Part shown: positions 11,154 to 23,300 of the stretch, piece by piece
Layout: each line of letters begins with the position of its first letter
How positions within the stretch are numbered: position 1 is the stretch's first letter
Assembly: GCA_022605955.1 (NCBI GenBank)
Contig: JAKCOZ010000007.1
Location: forward strand, 31,350,991 to 31,414,990
Length of the DNA: 64,000 nt
DNA from: Rallus limicola
Taxonomy: Eukaryota > Chordata > Aves > Gruiformes > Rallidae
Direction of reading: 5' to 3'
Notes under the pieces: generated by a model
Database searches by the model: none
What the model was told of the DNA's origin: nothing
The model's input: only the letters and a program-made list of their open reading frames with translations
Position numbers and translations under genes: made by a program

Positions 11154-11225
11154 ATGTCTACGTTTGTCTATGTCGACATCAGCAACACAAAATATGGCGT
11201 CCGCTTTCGACAGGGCGTTACGTAG
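11154..11225 (+). other. Short ORF of 23 codons in the island
   Basis: ATG at 11,154 opens a 23-codon frame (MSTFVYVDISNTKYGVRFRQ and three further residues) ending in TAG at 11,223-11,225. It has balanced codon composition, unlike the surrounding purine- and GC-driven frames. The same frame extends upstream to another ATG at 11,034 through a glycine-rich low-complexity stretch. It could be an upstream ORF in an alternative first exon, a regulatory element that happens to be open, or chance. I recognise no family. Confidence 0.2.
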
Positions 11226-11478
11226 AGGCGAGCAGGGTGATTTTGTCAGTGCGGTCTCTAAAAAGGAGCCGCTGGCTTCCAGGGAGGGGAGGGGGGGGGG
11301 CCGAGCCGCCCCGGGGGTGCTGCAGGCGCAGGAGGGGCCCGGGCGCCGCCGCCGCCGCGCGTGGCTCCGCGGCCGCGGCCGGACTTGGCAGCGGGTTCTT
11401 CGGATTTAATTTTTTATTAATTTATTTTTTTCTCCTTTTCCTCTGCCCTCCCCTCCTTGCCTGCTCCCCCGTGACGCC

Positions 11479-11524
11479 ATGGCCGCGGCGCGGGGGCTCG
11501 CTGCCTCCTGCCCCGCCACTCCCG
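11479..11524 (+). other. Possible alternative coding first exon start
   Basis: ATG at 11,479 sits in a strong context (gccATGg) and opens 15 codons (MAAARGLAASCPATP) before a donor-like CCCG|GTAACG at 11,524/11,525, which would leave phase 1. Alanine-rich starts of this kind are common in CpG-island exons, but they also arise by chance in GC-rich DNA. Without a downstream partner exon this is only a candidate. It would imply a second promoter within the island. Confidence 0.2.
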
Positions 11525-11629
11525 GTAACGGCGGAGCGGGCGGCCGGGCGGCTCCGCGCCGGGACCGCGGCGGGGCAGAGCCGGGAGCCCCACTCCATCC
11601 TTCAGCCGCCCCCAAAGTCTTATGCCTTC

Positions 11630-14600
11630 CTCTAGCGGTTTATTTCCCCAGGGATGGGGAGACTGGGGGAAACTCGGCCTTTGGCACGTTGCATCCACTT
11701 TTTTTTTGGGGGGGGGAGGAGGGTTGACTTTCCCTTTTGTTTTCACTGCTTTTCAAAGCCATCACATAACTGTGTTTTCACCCCCTGGCCCCCCTTCTCT
11801 CTCGCCCTCTGGATTGAGGAAGGCAGCAAAAGACACACATTTTTCCTGGAATAAAACTTGGAAGCAGAGTTGGGATGTGCCCACCTGACTTTGGGGGATC
11901 CCTCTGCCCGGCTCTTTCCTGATCCTTTTGTTTGCTTTGCACTTGCGAATCCCTCCTTAGGGAGAGAGCCTGGGGGGACAACGGACATATGGCTGTGATG
12001 TCTTCCCCTCCCTGGGCTCCCCCAGCACCTCACTGATGGAGGATCCCTATCCTCTCAGGGTAGGTGCTCCTCTGAAACCTCAGGAGGCTGTGCGGGCCCT
12101 GCGGTGCGGGTGAACTCGGCAAAAGTTTTGGGTCAGGAGGAGGAGAGCAGAAGGGCAGAAAGCGTCCAAAGAAGTAGGAATGGGAGGGAAGAGGGGGACG
12201 CTTGCTAGGTGGGAATGTGACGATGATGGGGGTTGCTGGGGTAAGCACCCAATGCTAGTTGGGTCTGAGGTAGTTGTGCCGGGAGCAGCCAGCCAGGCTG
12301 GTGGAGCATGCAGTGCTCGAGAAGCTGGGCGTTTGGTAGCACCGGGGATCTCCCTCAGCAAGGCCCAGGTCACAGCGAAAGGATGTCAGCTAGACTGCTC
12401 TGTCTTGAAACCTTTTTTGTCCCACTTCAATTCATATGCACAGGTGTCAAGATCCCAGTGCAGGAAAGGATCCTGGCGCATCCTTTAGTGGAGCGATTAT
12501 AGTCATACCAACCAAAAAACATCTTCCCAAACTGGGGCTGAGGACTAAAATGTGAAATGATTCACTGTAGTTCTTTTACAGCAAATGACGGTAAATTACT
12601 GCAGTTCTCTGCTTCCTCATCCAGCTCACCTACAAATAATCCCCGTGGAGTACAGACAAAACTTTGTGCGGGTTTTGTCCCTAAGGTTTGTCCCTCCTGG
12701 CTGGGCTGGGGTAGTTGTGCAGGCACAGGGTCTGCGCCTGGGGTCTGGTGTCCTCCTGCATGGAGCCTTACTGGGAAATGGCATGTTGAGTAGCAGGGCT
12801 ATATGCTGCCTGGTTTTATTAGCCCGGCAGAGGAGTAATTTTGTTGTTTAAGAGGTATCTGTAACACAAGTGCATTCCAGTCCCTGTGAAGCCTTTCTAA
12901 TGTAGATGTGGCTTCAGTCTGTTGTATGAACTCAGCAGCCCTTTGAAACACAGAATTGCAAATTGATCTCCGGGTCAGGGAAAGCAAGGTACTGGCCAGC
13001 AATCCGGGAGAATATAAATGCTTAAAAGCCCATGCATTTTTCAAGCTATTGGATGGGCCTTATTTTACTCCTGCTGTCGTGTGTGCGTCTTTTTCCCCTT
13101 TCAGGCTTCTGCAGAAGTGAATGGCCAAGAGCTCTCCCTGTGTTCGTCCTCTCTTGTACCTGTGATGACCTCAGTGCTGGAAAGCACTTACGGGTGTGCA
13201 TAGCCCTGTTACCAGCCCAAAGCCCATGTCATTGCTCATCGTCATGAAATGACATTTATCCTGCCTGGACACCCCAAAAGTTCTTTTGTCAAGAGTTTGG
13301 TCCCACAGGACATCTCTGTTGTTCTTCTGCATCTCTGATTTCCATTTGACATCTCTGCACCCTCCTTCCAACCGCTTTCTCTCACAGTACTGTTATTTAT
13401 TTATTTATTTGTTCCTTTTTACCTTAGTTACGATCAACAGTTTCTAGACAGTGTCTGTAAAATCAGTAATCTCTTGTAGAGGCCAGCTCAAGTTGCCAGC
13501 ATAATGTTTTGGTTCTGCTTTGTTTGGGTGTGGGGTGAGTTTTATTGTGTTATTAGAAGTTAATTTTAAAAATCTAACATTTAATATAGCAAAGTTACTT
13601 GCTGCTTTTTACATTTTTCAAACTGTTTTCAAACTGCTGCAGGCTGGGATGAGAACGCAGCGGCTTTTGCTTATCCTTCTACAAGATGAAGATTTTAATG
13701 CCAGGCATGACATCACTGTACTTGCGTGTGCGACATCTTCAGGTTTTATTCCTTTTAGCTTTGCTCTAACTTGGGTGATCCTCAGCAGTATTACTTGGAC
13801 TCTCTTTTGGTTGGGATGTTTTGATGCATGTCTGAATTATTTTCCTGTGTGTCCACTTTCAGGAATGAAAACATCCACTGCAAATAAATCAAAACAGTGT
13901 CTTGCTTAGGATTGGTTTAGAAAGGGATGGTGTCACGACTGAATTCCCTGAGATTTTAGCTTGACTGTCAGGTTGCAGTAGAGCTGCGTTTGCATTTCAT
14001 GTGCAGAGAGTCTAATTGTAGTTTTTAACTTTCTTTGAAGTGCGAGGAAGATTCAGCAAGCATGTTCTTTCTCTAAAAGTAGTTGCAAACTGAAGGTTGT
14101 AGCTGGCACATCTGCTTGATTGTATCTGATGTCAGAGAAGTAATAAGTAATAAACAAAACCAGCATTAAAATAATCCCCACTTAAAGGCATTCAATAATC
14201 ATTCGTCTTCTCTTAAGGTGTGTTTAGATGTGTCATGTCAGCTCGAAGAAGCATTTGTGGTGGTGGTTTATTTCATCAACCCTTTACTGGGTGTCATGAT
14301 ACATATGGTTCAGTTGCAGAGTAGCAAGAAGTTTGGCTTTGTTGGGTTTTTTCCTATAAAAACAGAAAAAGTTGTTTATTTCCAGGGCATTAAAAATAAC
14401 TTTTCATAGAGGGTAGTAGTTGAGAGTTTGGTTTGCATGGGTGTAGCAGAATGGGGGTGAAGTGAATCGGGGCCTTGGAAGGTGAAGAGAGCTTAAATTC
14501 CAGCCTTGCTATCTGGCAGCAGCTCAGAAATAACCAGCCCGTCCCTCCCCAAAACCACCGTGCTGTAGCAAGTCAGAAGTGTTGTTTGATTGTTTTGTTT

Positions 14601-15640
14601 TCAGAAAGATGCACTTTGGGGTTTTGCAGAGAAACGCTGTGAGTTTGAAATGAAGCCGGTGCGCTTGGCAAGCTTTTCTTCTGTAACCATGAGACCTAAA
14701 ACCTCTTCCTAAAGTGAAAACTGCATTTTCCATAAACAGAGTTTACATAAAACGGCCAGTACTGTAAGTCTGCTGGTGAGACTGGGAGATCCGAGCAAAC
14801 TGCAGGAGATGCATGGAATGATTTTGTGTGTGTAGCAGTGAAGAAGAGGCAAACGGCTGGTTTTTGTTAGTGAGCAGGGGGAGAGCGGCAACAGGCAAGC
14901 AGAGGAGGTTTGGGCATTATTTGCAACCAGGAGGGGACTTAAAAAAAGTCCTTGGGGGGTGTGGGACTGTTATTCTGGGACCTGAGCACACGGGTTACAG
15001 TATAACATCCCTTTGAGTTCATGGATGAGGCAGCACGTGCCTGAGCAGAGCTGCCTGCGGCAGGCGATGCCCCGAGCGGGGCTGGCAGTGGGAAGGCTCC
15101 TGTTGGTGCTTGGCAGAGGGGAGCGTTTGCCATCTGGAGGATTGACAGAGAAAGGAGGAAGGGTCGGGAAGCAAATGGGGAGGAAGGTGATCTGTAACGC
15201 CTGTGTGGTTAGAAATCGCACATAGGGAGAGAAGGGGGGGGCTATTTCAGCGAGTTTTGACAACCTTTTGCACGTCAGCCCGGCGCATGGGTGATGAAAG
15301 CAGGGTGCATGCGAGGAATGCGATGTCACTGCAGCAGCGAGCCTCCCCAGCTACATCTGCGGTTTATATCTTCTCTGGGTTGTGGGCCCCGGGCAGACTC
15401 TTCAGCAGAGCGACACCTGTGCTCTGTTTTGCCTCTCAGATTAATTTTTGCAGATATTTTGAGAGGAATTTGCTGACCCTCACCCCCATAGACTATGGGT
15501 TAAGCAGGACTGTGGTCCAGGTTCACCCTTGAGCTCAGTTGCCATCTCCACCATTCACAAAGTCTGGAGTGATGTAGGTCTTAATCTTGTGCTACCCTTT
15601 GGCTGCCCACCCCACCAGGCACTGGCTTGAAAGGCAGCCC
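11630..15640. other. Inferred intron, 5' part
   Basis: CpG density falls away and no coding exon is supportable. It holds a TTTA microsatellite near 13,393. An acceptor-like TTTCCCCTTTCAG ends at 13,105, but the frame that follows (ASAEVNGQELSLCSSSLVPV onward) has no convincing donor or recognisable domain. Intron is inferred from the upstream donor and lack of exons. Confidence 0.5.
13393..13411. repeat. (TTTA)n short microsatellite
   Basis: About four and a half TTTA units in tandem. Confidence 0.85.
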
Positions 15641-15644
15641 TAGC

Positions 15645-15792
15645 ATCCACAGATCCATAGACAGGTTGGGATTGAAAGGGACCTTTAAAGATCACCTCAT
15701 CCAACATCTTGCCCTAGTCCAATCTAAACCTACCATCTTTCAGTGTAAAACCTTTGCCCCTTGTCCTGTCACTCCAGGCCTTCATAAGAAAT
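15645..15792 (-). mobile_element. CR1 LINE fragment, 3' end
   Basis: Read on the minus strand this matches the terminal part of CR1. The + strand shows the reverse of the usual tail: a ggttgggattgaaagggacc block, then tttaaagatcacct, then the more internal ccccttgtcctgtcactcca block. It is 5'-truncated, as most CR1 copies are, and diverged. CR1 is a non-LTR retrotransposon that moves by target-primed reverse transcription; this copy has no coding capacity. Confidence 0.9.
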
Positions 15793-18700
15793 GAGCACAC
15801 ACATATTTCTGACTACTTGATACCTCATTACACAGGGTACCCAGAGCCTAGGAGTGCATGAGGGCTTGGTGGGGTCAGTATCCCATGACCACACCAAGAA
15901 CTTGCTCTGTGGATGAATTTGTTGTGTGTGAGTTTATCCTCTCAGCCCTGCGCATTAGCAAAAGTAGGTGTAACAGCTTTCCTGCTTGCAGGTTTTGCCA
16001 GCACAGCTACATCAGTGATGTGTCCTGCCCTGTGCTGATACAACTGCATGGTAGGCATTCGAGGTACAGACCTGAAGTGACATGTTCTCATACCAAGGTG
16101 TCTGTTGTCACATGCTTGATGTTGGCACCTCAGTGCTCCTCTCTGGGAAACCCTTTCTACTGCTTGAGTTAAGCCCAAGTTAAGCTAAGTCTTCTGTGTG
16201 GAAGCAGGCTTTGGAGGCTCGGGGGCGCAGGAGCTGCCGCATCCTGGCCAGAACACAAGTGGCTCCGCACATTGCAGAGTTTCCTCCAAACCAGTATTGT
16301 CTGATCATGGAATAGTTCAGTTCACTTGGGAAACTCCTCCACAGCTTGAAATTTATCTTTTCTCCGGGAAAAATGTGGCAAAGCTGAAAAATGAAGTAAT
16401 TTCCCTTGTGTTACTCCACTCGCTGCCACCTTAGCAGTGGGTTTGCACCGGAACAGTCTTGGTGAGTAGCCAACCTCCACTCCCTCCTTTCTTATGTGAT
16501 AAATATATTTATAAATATATTTTTAAAGATACATAGATTTAATATTACTTTTTAGCTTGCAGCAGTGTGATCCCAGTTAGCACTGGAGAGGATGATGAAC
16601 TTCACGTGAGCAGTGGGAGGGGTGGGACAGGAACTTCTAGCACTGATTTCTGTACCCCATCACAGAGTTGAAATCTTAGTTTTCCTTCCTTCTTTTTCCC
16701 CCATTCTTCCTACCAAGACCTTATTTCCCCTCTTAAATACTAAATATTTTTTGAAACTTGCAACCTCAAGTTTCTTTTGTCATTAATTGTCTGTTGCTCT
16801 GACAATTTCCTAGTAAGTGTTAAAACTGCGTATTCACTTGCTCGACCTTAAAACAAAAAGCCCTAAACCACTTGTCCAGTCTGATGAGTGGAAGAAGCAG
16901 CCCTGTGTAGGGAAAAGTGTGATTCCTCTCTTTTAAAAGAGTCTTTAGTGTTTGTTGTTTTTCTAAGAAAATACAATTATTTCTCAGGCATTCCGCGCCC
17001 CTTCCCTTGCCTCCAGCGCATGTGTTCCTTCCAAATCTCCAAGGTCTGGACATTTTCTTTTTCCTAAACTTAATTTCATGCTTATTTGTTTCAGTTACTT
17101 CACGTTACACTTCACTCAGATAGCAGGAGTGGGAACATACTTGGTATTTTTTTTAAATCTTATTTGCAAGAAGAAAATCCCAGAGTAAACAGCTGGAGGT
17201 AGTAACTTTTATTCAATTTCAAGGAGTGCCGGGACAGAGGCCCTGGGAAGCGATGTGGGGAGGCTTTGCATCCTCTGGTGCCGGGGGAAGCCAGTACGAA
17301 GCAGACAGCGCCGGCATCTCCAAGCTTTGCTGCCTTGCTGGCAGATTGCTGCTGATTCAGTCTCGCACGAAATAAAGGAAAGTCCTGATGTTTCTGGCCT
17401 AAAGTGTTTTTGAGGAGAAGCCTTTCCAGCCCCTCTTCTTGCCTCCCACCTCTGGAGCAAATATTTTTTTGTAGTGGGTTTGGTATTTTTTCAGCATCCT
17501 CTTCAACTCCAACTGTCAGGCACCGCGGGGAGTTTTTCCTTGTCTTTTGTCTCTCCAGAAACTCTTGTATTTAAATGATATACTGGGACCACAGTGTTGT
17601 TACAGGCTTCGGTGCTTCTTGTCTTTCGGCCTTTGATAGAGTTTCCCTTTAAAATTGTGGAAGATGGGGTTATCTCACCATGGTTCCCCCCGAGGCTGAG
17701 TGAACACTGCATTTTTCAAAAGAATCTTCCCTTCCTGGTCCTCTGAAAAGAGCGGTGTTGGGTCAGACCTATTTTTTTCCACATGATTGAAAGGCAAGGA
17801 AGTTGTTTGAACGCTTGGCTCCCTCCTGGGGAGAGCACTCTGTTGCCTGGCTGGCTGTTGCTGCTTCCACCCCCATGAGACAACTGCTGCACCAACACCC
17901 TCCTTTTGCTCAGCCAAAGGTTACAGAGTCCTTTATCACTCATTTATTTCCTTGTCACTGTCCAGCATCCACATGTCATGTCTTGCAGCCTGTCACATTT
18001 ATGATGCTACCTTTCATTACAGTCAGGTCATGCTTGGTACTGGGAGGAGCCGTGACCTTGTGGCTGCAGCTCTGTGGGACCCGTTCCTCATCTCTAGGGA
18101 CTGAGCAGCCAGGGTTTTTTTTCAAGCTTTGAGAGCCAGAAGCCCTTTTACCTGGATCTCCTCAACCTCTCCTCAGGTAGAAGCATTTTGCCAGGAAGCC
18201 GCCTGCTCCACTGTGCTTTGAGGGTTAGTTTTATTTTTCCTTGAGCAGTGAAGTTTCCAGGTACGAATGTGGCGATGAGCAAGTTGTCATCTGTGGGCAG
18301 TTTCAGAGGAAACTGCTGCTGTAGGGAGCCTTTGCTTCCCTACATCTATCTCGGTTTCTCCAACTTAAGGAAGGAATAGGCTCCCGGTGTGTTTTGAAGC
18401 AATTGAAACAACAAAAAATGATGTGTTTGGAGGGAACTGTTTTCTTAAATACTTTTGTCTTGGCATCCTATATGAAGTTAAAGCATCCTCACAATGTTGC
18501 TGTTGCTAAAAGTTTTTACAGGACACACCTCCTCTGTGTTCCTACCACCAGCCCATCTGGGTGCCCTGTGGTTATGTGGGGGGATAGAGATTATTTGGGA
18601 AATACTGCTCAAGGCAAACACAAGTTTCAAAATTTGCCGTTAATCACATACAGGAAAAAAAAATGCTAGCTCTCCAAAGTATTTCACTTTCAAGTCTAAA

Positions 18701-20699
18701 TATACTTGGAAGTGCTCTAAACTCTGTTTGCTTGTCCTGTTATAAATCTTAGCCTTTATCTATCAGTACCTTATCATGTTTTACTTTACTTTTACATGTT
18801 TATCCTCTGGGTGTCCAAGCCAGGAGAAGGAGTGTCACAAGATATTACTTATGCCAAAAAGAGCTCACACCTAGGGATGATCTTAACTTCGTCTGGTCAT
18901 TTCTCCAGCAGCATGTCAGAATGGCAAGTCAGTGGATTTAAAGTTAATCTCCTGAAATCTGAACTCTTTCTCATTCACTCTGCTCTTGCTTCTTGGTGAG
19001 CAATGGATGGTCTTGTTCTCCCTGCAAAGTGCTCAAGAGTGGGTGCTGTCAGCTTGGGGTCTGCAGCTTTGGGGTGCCAGGGGTTACCAGGCACTGGCAC
19101 ACCCCTCACCAGCTGGCCCAGATTCCCTCTGTGCCTCTCCCACAATATCTCTACAGGTCTTAAATTCATGAGGATTTTTGAAATTCTTTTTTTTTAAAGC
19201 CACAAACCCCTGTCTTCAACCTATCCTCAGTTTAGGAGGAAGTACGTTGTTGAGACCATGTTTAGCATTTTTTTATTTCTTTGCAGTACCCTCTTCTTTC
19301 CCTTCTGCCTTCACTTTGGAGGGTTCTGTCCACATCCCAGCGAGGAGCCTGTCGCAGCAGGATGCTTGCAGGGCAGGGGAGGCTCTTTGCAGGGAAAGAG
19401 CTTTTGTGGTCCTTGGTGGAGCGCTTTGAAACGGCGCTATTAAATGTGAAGCAGCTCTGAAAAGTGCAGAGGTACATTGCAAGGAGAATAGTGGATATTT
19501 AAAATTAGAATTGCTGCACCCCAAAATTGGTAGTGATGTGGTAGACAGTATGGTCCTGTATGGCAAAGGATTTCTGGCTGTTTGCAAGCTGCTTTCCTGA
19601 CAGAAGGTCATGGGCAGTGGGTGGATATGGGGATTGCTAGGCCTCTGCCACACTTTTAATTGGCTTTTTGGACATTGTGCAGCAGTGTGAGGTGTAGTTT
19701 CATCGGTTTTGGAAATGGTGTATTTGCACAGGAAAACAAGTGTGCAAGTGGACTGCTGAATTTGTACCTGAGCATCCTCTCTCTGAGTTTCTGTGACTAA
19801 AGTTGGAATTTCATCGTATTTTTCTGCTACCTACCTTGGACTTGATACATCCTTTCCTATTTGCTTCTCACTGGCACAAGCAGTACCTTGTGGTAGATGC
19901 AGATCTTGTAGGACTGCTCAGACTGGCTCGTGTTTTCATCTGAGGTGCTTTTGTTAGTTTATTTAGTTCATGCCTGTGTAGATGCAGCTTTTATTTGTTC
20001 CTTCTCCCTCTTGTCCTGACCTTTTTACTGAAGTGTCACAAGGTCACTGTCTCATGTTGGATTTGGTTTGTGCATCTAGTCACTGCGGTAGCATCCTCCA
20101 GAAGGGATGATTGCTGGCCTGCCCAGCAGCAGATAAAGACTGATTTGCCGCCCTTTGTTACTGGTCTTTTACAATTTACAGATGGAAACATTCCACCTTC
20201 TGCTGTGGCCGGTTGGCTTGGTTGGGCTGCAACTTGATTAATTTTTGGCTAGTGCCTGAATGGCTCTTGTCCCTTTGCTGTGTTTTAGTATCTGTTACGA
20301 AAAAGCTGGAAACAGCAAGCTTAGCAAAGGTTTTGCAGTGTAGCTAGGAGAAAAAAGTATCAAGAATCTTGGGGTTTTTTGATTTTGTTCTTTTTTCAGT
20401 GAAAGAGATCGCTAATAGGAAGCTGATTAAGAAATACTTGAAGTTGGGCAGGGTTTCTTTTTGTCATTAAACTTTTTTTTTAACTTATCTCTGGTTTTAA
20501 TGTCTCTGTTCTCAAATTCTGTAGAATAGATGGTATAAGGGGGAGGAACTGCCCAGTGCACATCTGGGTACGACAGAGTTCTTCGTACCTGAAGTTTCAT
20601 CCTTAATGTGATTTAAATAGTTCAAGGTATTAAAGTCTTTAAATCAAGGTTTATAATGACTTCAAGATGCTCCCTACTTAAAGCATGAAGGAATGTTAC

Positions 20700-20900
20700 A
20701 TGCTGTGGGTTTTAAAAGGAAGCACTGTACTTGCATTCGTCAGTAATTATGTACTTTATTAAAAGTCCAACTAGTAATTCTTTTTTCCCAATGCATGTTT
20801 GGCAAATGATAGCTTTTAATCAAATTACAGAATAAAATAATTACTTGAAATATCCTAATAAACTTATTTTAGAGGTCTTAATACAGTGAGAACCTGTTAG
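20700..20900. promoter_or_regulatory. AT-rich candidate regulatory block
   Basis: It contains several TAAT/ATTA cores, GTAATTATG near 20,744 and AATAATTACTT near 20,836. It is not a recognisable repeat. The enhancer call is inference only. Confidence 0.2.
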
Positions 20901-21212
20901 GGTCACCTTTGATCTCCATTGAAAGTAGGCAGGCAGGCTCTTGTTTGAAGGGAAGAAAAGCCAAGGACCAATTTCGTTAAAAACTAGAAGACATCATCCC
21001 GGGAGGTGCTTGACAGGATCATCCCAGGATGTGCTTGGCCGGAAGCCCATTGTTTAGGTGAGAGCAGGGTGTTGTTAAGAGAAGATTTTTGTCTCTCCAG
21101 TGAGTACCTGCAGATAGATTAGGCAAATTGTGGTTGATTATCTAACAAAGGACCCAAGACTGCAGTTGCCTTTGCCTCCTGCGCTACTTAAGAGCCCCGG
21201 TTTGGAGGGTGG

Positions 21213-21256
21213 AATTAAGGCTATAACTTTGAAATTAAGGCTATAACTTTGAAATC
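21213..21256 (+). repeat. 20-base direct tandem duplication
   Basis: The unit AATTAAGGCTATAACTTTGA occurs twice head to tail (21,213-21,232 and 21,233-21,252) and starts a third time. The two copies are identical, so the duplication is recent or kept by gene conversion. Confidence 0.95.
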
Positions 21257-21607
21257 AAGCTTTTCCTTCCTCCCAAAGAATTCAAGGCCCTGGGAATTAC
21301 TGCCAGCTCTGGGCATTATAGCCCGAAAAGATGACGTGCAAACTTTTGCACTCTATGCTAAGTACACTTACTTAAGGGAGATGCTCTGGTTGCATCCAAA
21401 CCCTACTCGGTTTGTGGCCTTGTTGTTAAAGAAGATGGGTCCTTGCTGTTCCTATCTGCCTGGGGGTCTTCAGGGAGTCTCTTTACTACCAATTCGTGCT
21501 TCTTGTGCAGACCCCTATCAGCTGTCGAACAGAAGAAGCTTCATCTGTGACAGGCCAGATGCGATGTGAGATGAAATCCAGAAGATTGATAATTCCTGGG
21601 AGCAGTG

Positions 21608-21648
21608 GGACTGACACAGACCGCTTGCAGGACTGACACAGACCGCTT
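21608..21648 (+). repeat. 22-base direct tandem duplication
   Basis: A unit beginning GGACTGACACAGACCGCTT is repeated with 22-base spacing at 21,608 and 21,630; 19 of 22 positions are present identically in the second copy. It lies about 400 bases from another recent short duplication. Confidence 0.95.
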
Positions 21649-22343
21649 ACCAGTATGTTTGGTGAGATTGAACTCCTGCTGGGAAGGGGTCAGAGTAACC
21701 CTGCATCCTCTCCTCTTTGTGTCACTGGTGATGGGGATCTTTCTTCCACAGCCTGTCTGTTTTTCATGAGACTGGTAGGAAGTTACTGTCTTCAAGATTG
21801 TCACCTTTGTTAAATGTGACAGGTATTAGCCAGCAGGTTAAAAAAAAATAGTAGCTCTGGGGTTGATAGACCCATGTACACACAAAGGTGGAGGCAGCTC
21901 ACAAATCCCTTAAAAAGTCAGTGATACCAGCAGGAATAAGAAAAGGAGTTTGACAGTGTTCAAACTTGTACTCAATTCTTCTTGCCACCCCCGTTTCAGT
22001 TTGCCCCTGCCCAGGCTGTGGGGCCAGAGTTGTTCCCGGCAGCCTGGCTAGCAGGCAGCAGCAACGTGGTGCCTTTCCTCTGCAAAGCTCCTGGCAAGTG
22101 GAGTTACCAAAAGGTGAAGGCCAAGGGACACTTCCCTAGCTTCAAACATACAGACAAAGCAATGCCACTTTGGAAGTATGAAAGAGTACGTACAGTAAAA
22201 ACACCTTTCCACCGCAGCCCTCACTGCACACAAGGCTAAAATCACAGGAGCTGCTCTTTGAAGTTGGCTGCCTAATTGTATCGAGAATTTGCCTTGCAAG
22301 GTGAGGCTTTGAACAAGCAGCTGAGACTTTTAAAAGGCCCGAA

Positions 22344-22370
22344 CCCCCCCCACCCCCCCCCCCCCCGCCC
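22344..22370. repeat. Poly-C tract
   Basis: Twenty-five C in 27 bases, interrupted once by A (22,352) and once by G (22,367). The minus strand could form G-quadruplexes. Confidence 0.9.
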
Positions 22371-22689
22371 TGCATGCCTGTACACATGCATTGCAGGGTC
22401 CTACCTGCGGAAGTGTTGGGGACACTGCACTTGTGTTTAAGTAAGCACTGGGGCCTTCTCACTCCCGCAGATAGGCCTGGAGCATCAGGATGGTCTGTTC
22501 AGACCCTTTGCAGCGGTCTCCATCCCTGCTGGGTGACAGCAGCAGGGCAGGCGGGTCTGGGGGTGGTTCTGCCAGAGGTCCTGTGATCAGATCCTAGGTC
22601 TTGCCATGACGGGGAGGATTTGATAAAAGGATCAAGCCATTGCTTTGTATTATCACATTGTAGTGGGCAAACACTGCTGTTCTCGTCTT

Positions 22690-22915
22690 GTCTTTACCTC
22701 TGAGATCACCAGCAGCTGCTTCATTAACTATTAATGGCCTGCTCATTAATGCTGTAAAGGCTAGGACCAATCTTGCAAATTTTCTGGACTCTTCCCCTGA
22801 AATATTTATGACTTGCTCGCTGTGCAAAAGGGCAAGAGCAACAGCAGAGAACATGCCTTCAAGTTTTGTTGAGCATTATTAAACAGCTCATGAATATAAA
22901 GCAGTTGGCAGCTTC
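22690..22915. promoter_or_regulatory. Candidate enhancer block with paired homeodomain sites
   Basis: The block carries CATTAACTATTAATGG near 22,722, CTCATTAATG near 22,742 and further TTAT/ATAAA cores. The sequence is non-repetitive and ends at a poly-T run. Dense, regularly spaced ATTA cores resemble vertebrate developmental enhancers bound by homeodomain factors. This is motif-based inference. Confidence 0.3.
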
Positions 22916-22919
22916 TTTC

Positions 22920-22944
22920 TTTTTTTTTTTTTTTTTATTTTTTT
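22920..22944. repeat. Poly-T run
   Basis: Twenty-five bases, all T except one A at 22,937. Confidence 0.9.
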
Positions 22945-23214
22945 GTCTTTTCAGCTTGTGCCACACATCTGGGTAGGGGTCAAATGGGCTGGTGGTTTGC
23001 TGGAGCATCAGTGGGTCGGTTGGTCCCTTGGTGAGCTGTTAACTCCAGAGAACCCCGTATAACACATCAGATTCATGACCAGACTAACCTAGTCTAGTGT
23101 CCAGCCTTCTGCCTTCTTAGCAGAGTCTTGCCTGATGTACTGATGATCAGTAGTTCCTGTGGTGCTTTCCTTTGTATGTTGCTCTGCAAGCACCGAGATG
23201 TAAATTGATACCTG

Positions 23215-23300
23215 CAGGGGAGGTTTTATTTTGCTTGTTTAACAGGTGGAGAAACTGAGGCACAAAAGTTGAATAGTTTGCATGGAACTGAACAACAGAA
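23215..23300 (-). mobile_element. MIR-like ancient SINE fragment
   Basis: GGTGGAGAAACTGAGGCACA at 23,247-23,266 is close to the reverse complement of the conserved MIR core (tgtgcctcagtttcctcatc). It is followed by a gttgaatagtttgcatg stretch that fits the MIR 'aagtaacttgc' part loosely. Ancient and fragmentary. Confidence 0.5.

Larger units (their letters stand above)
9060..11620 (+). promoter_or_regulatory. CpG island promoter
   Basis: CpG density rises sharply at about 9,060-9,150, dips over an AT-richer block at 9,150-9,420, and then stays very high from about 9,580 to 11,620. The rest of the window is CpG-poor. Clusters of GC boxes and CGG/CCG-rich motifs, a CRE, an octamer, absence of a clear TATA box and a downstream splice donor all fit a vertebrate CpG-island promoter. 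The + strand is chosen from the donor at 10,711/10,712 and from the order of upstream elements to donor. The gene is not identified. The island is broad and has more than one candidate first exon, a pattern common at developmental or regulatory genes. Confidence 0.85.

Noticed and set aside
9682..11635. Many long open frames on both strands in the GC-rich region, up to 288 codons
   Set aside because: They overlap in several frames and both strands, consist of P/R/G/A-rich low complexity, and follow from lack of AT-rich stop codons in a CpG island. No domain is recognisable.
13090..13203. Possible internal exon after TTTCCCCTTTCAG at 13,105
   Set aside because: The acceptor is good, but no convincing donor follows and the peptide is not recognised; chance acceptors are frequent.
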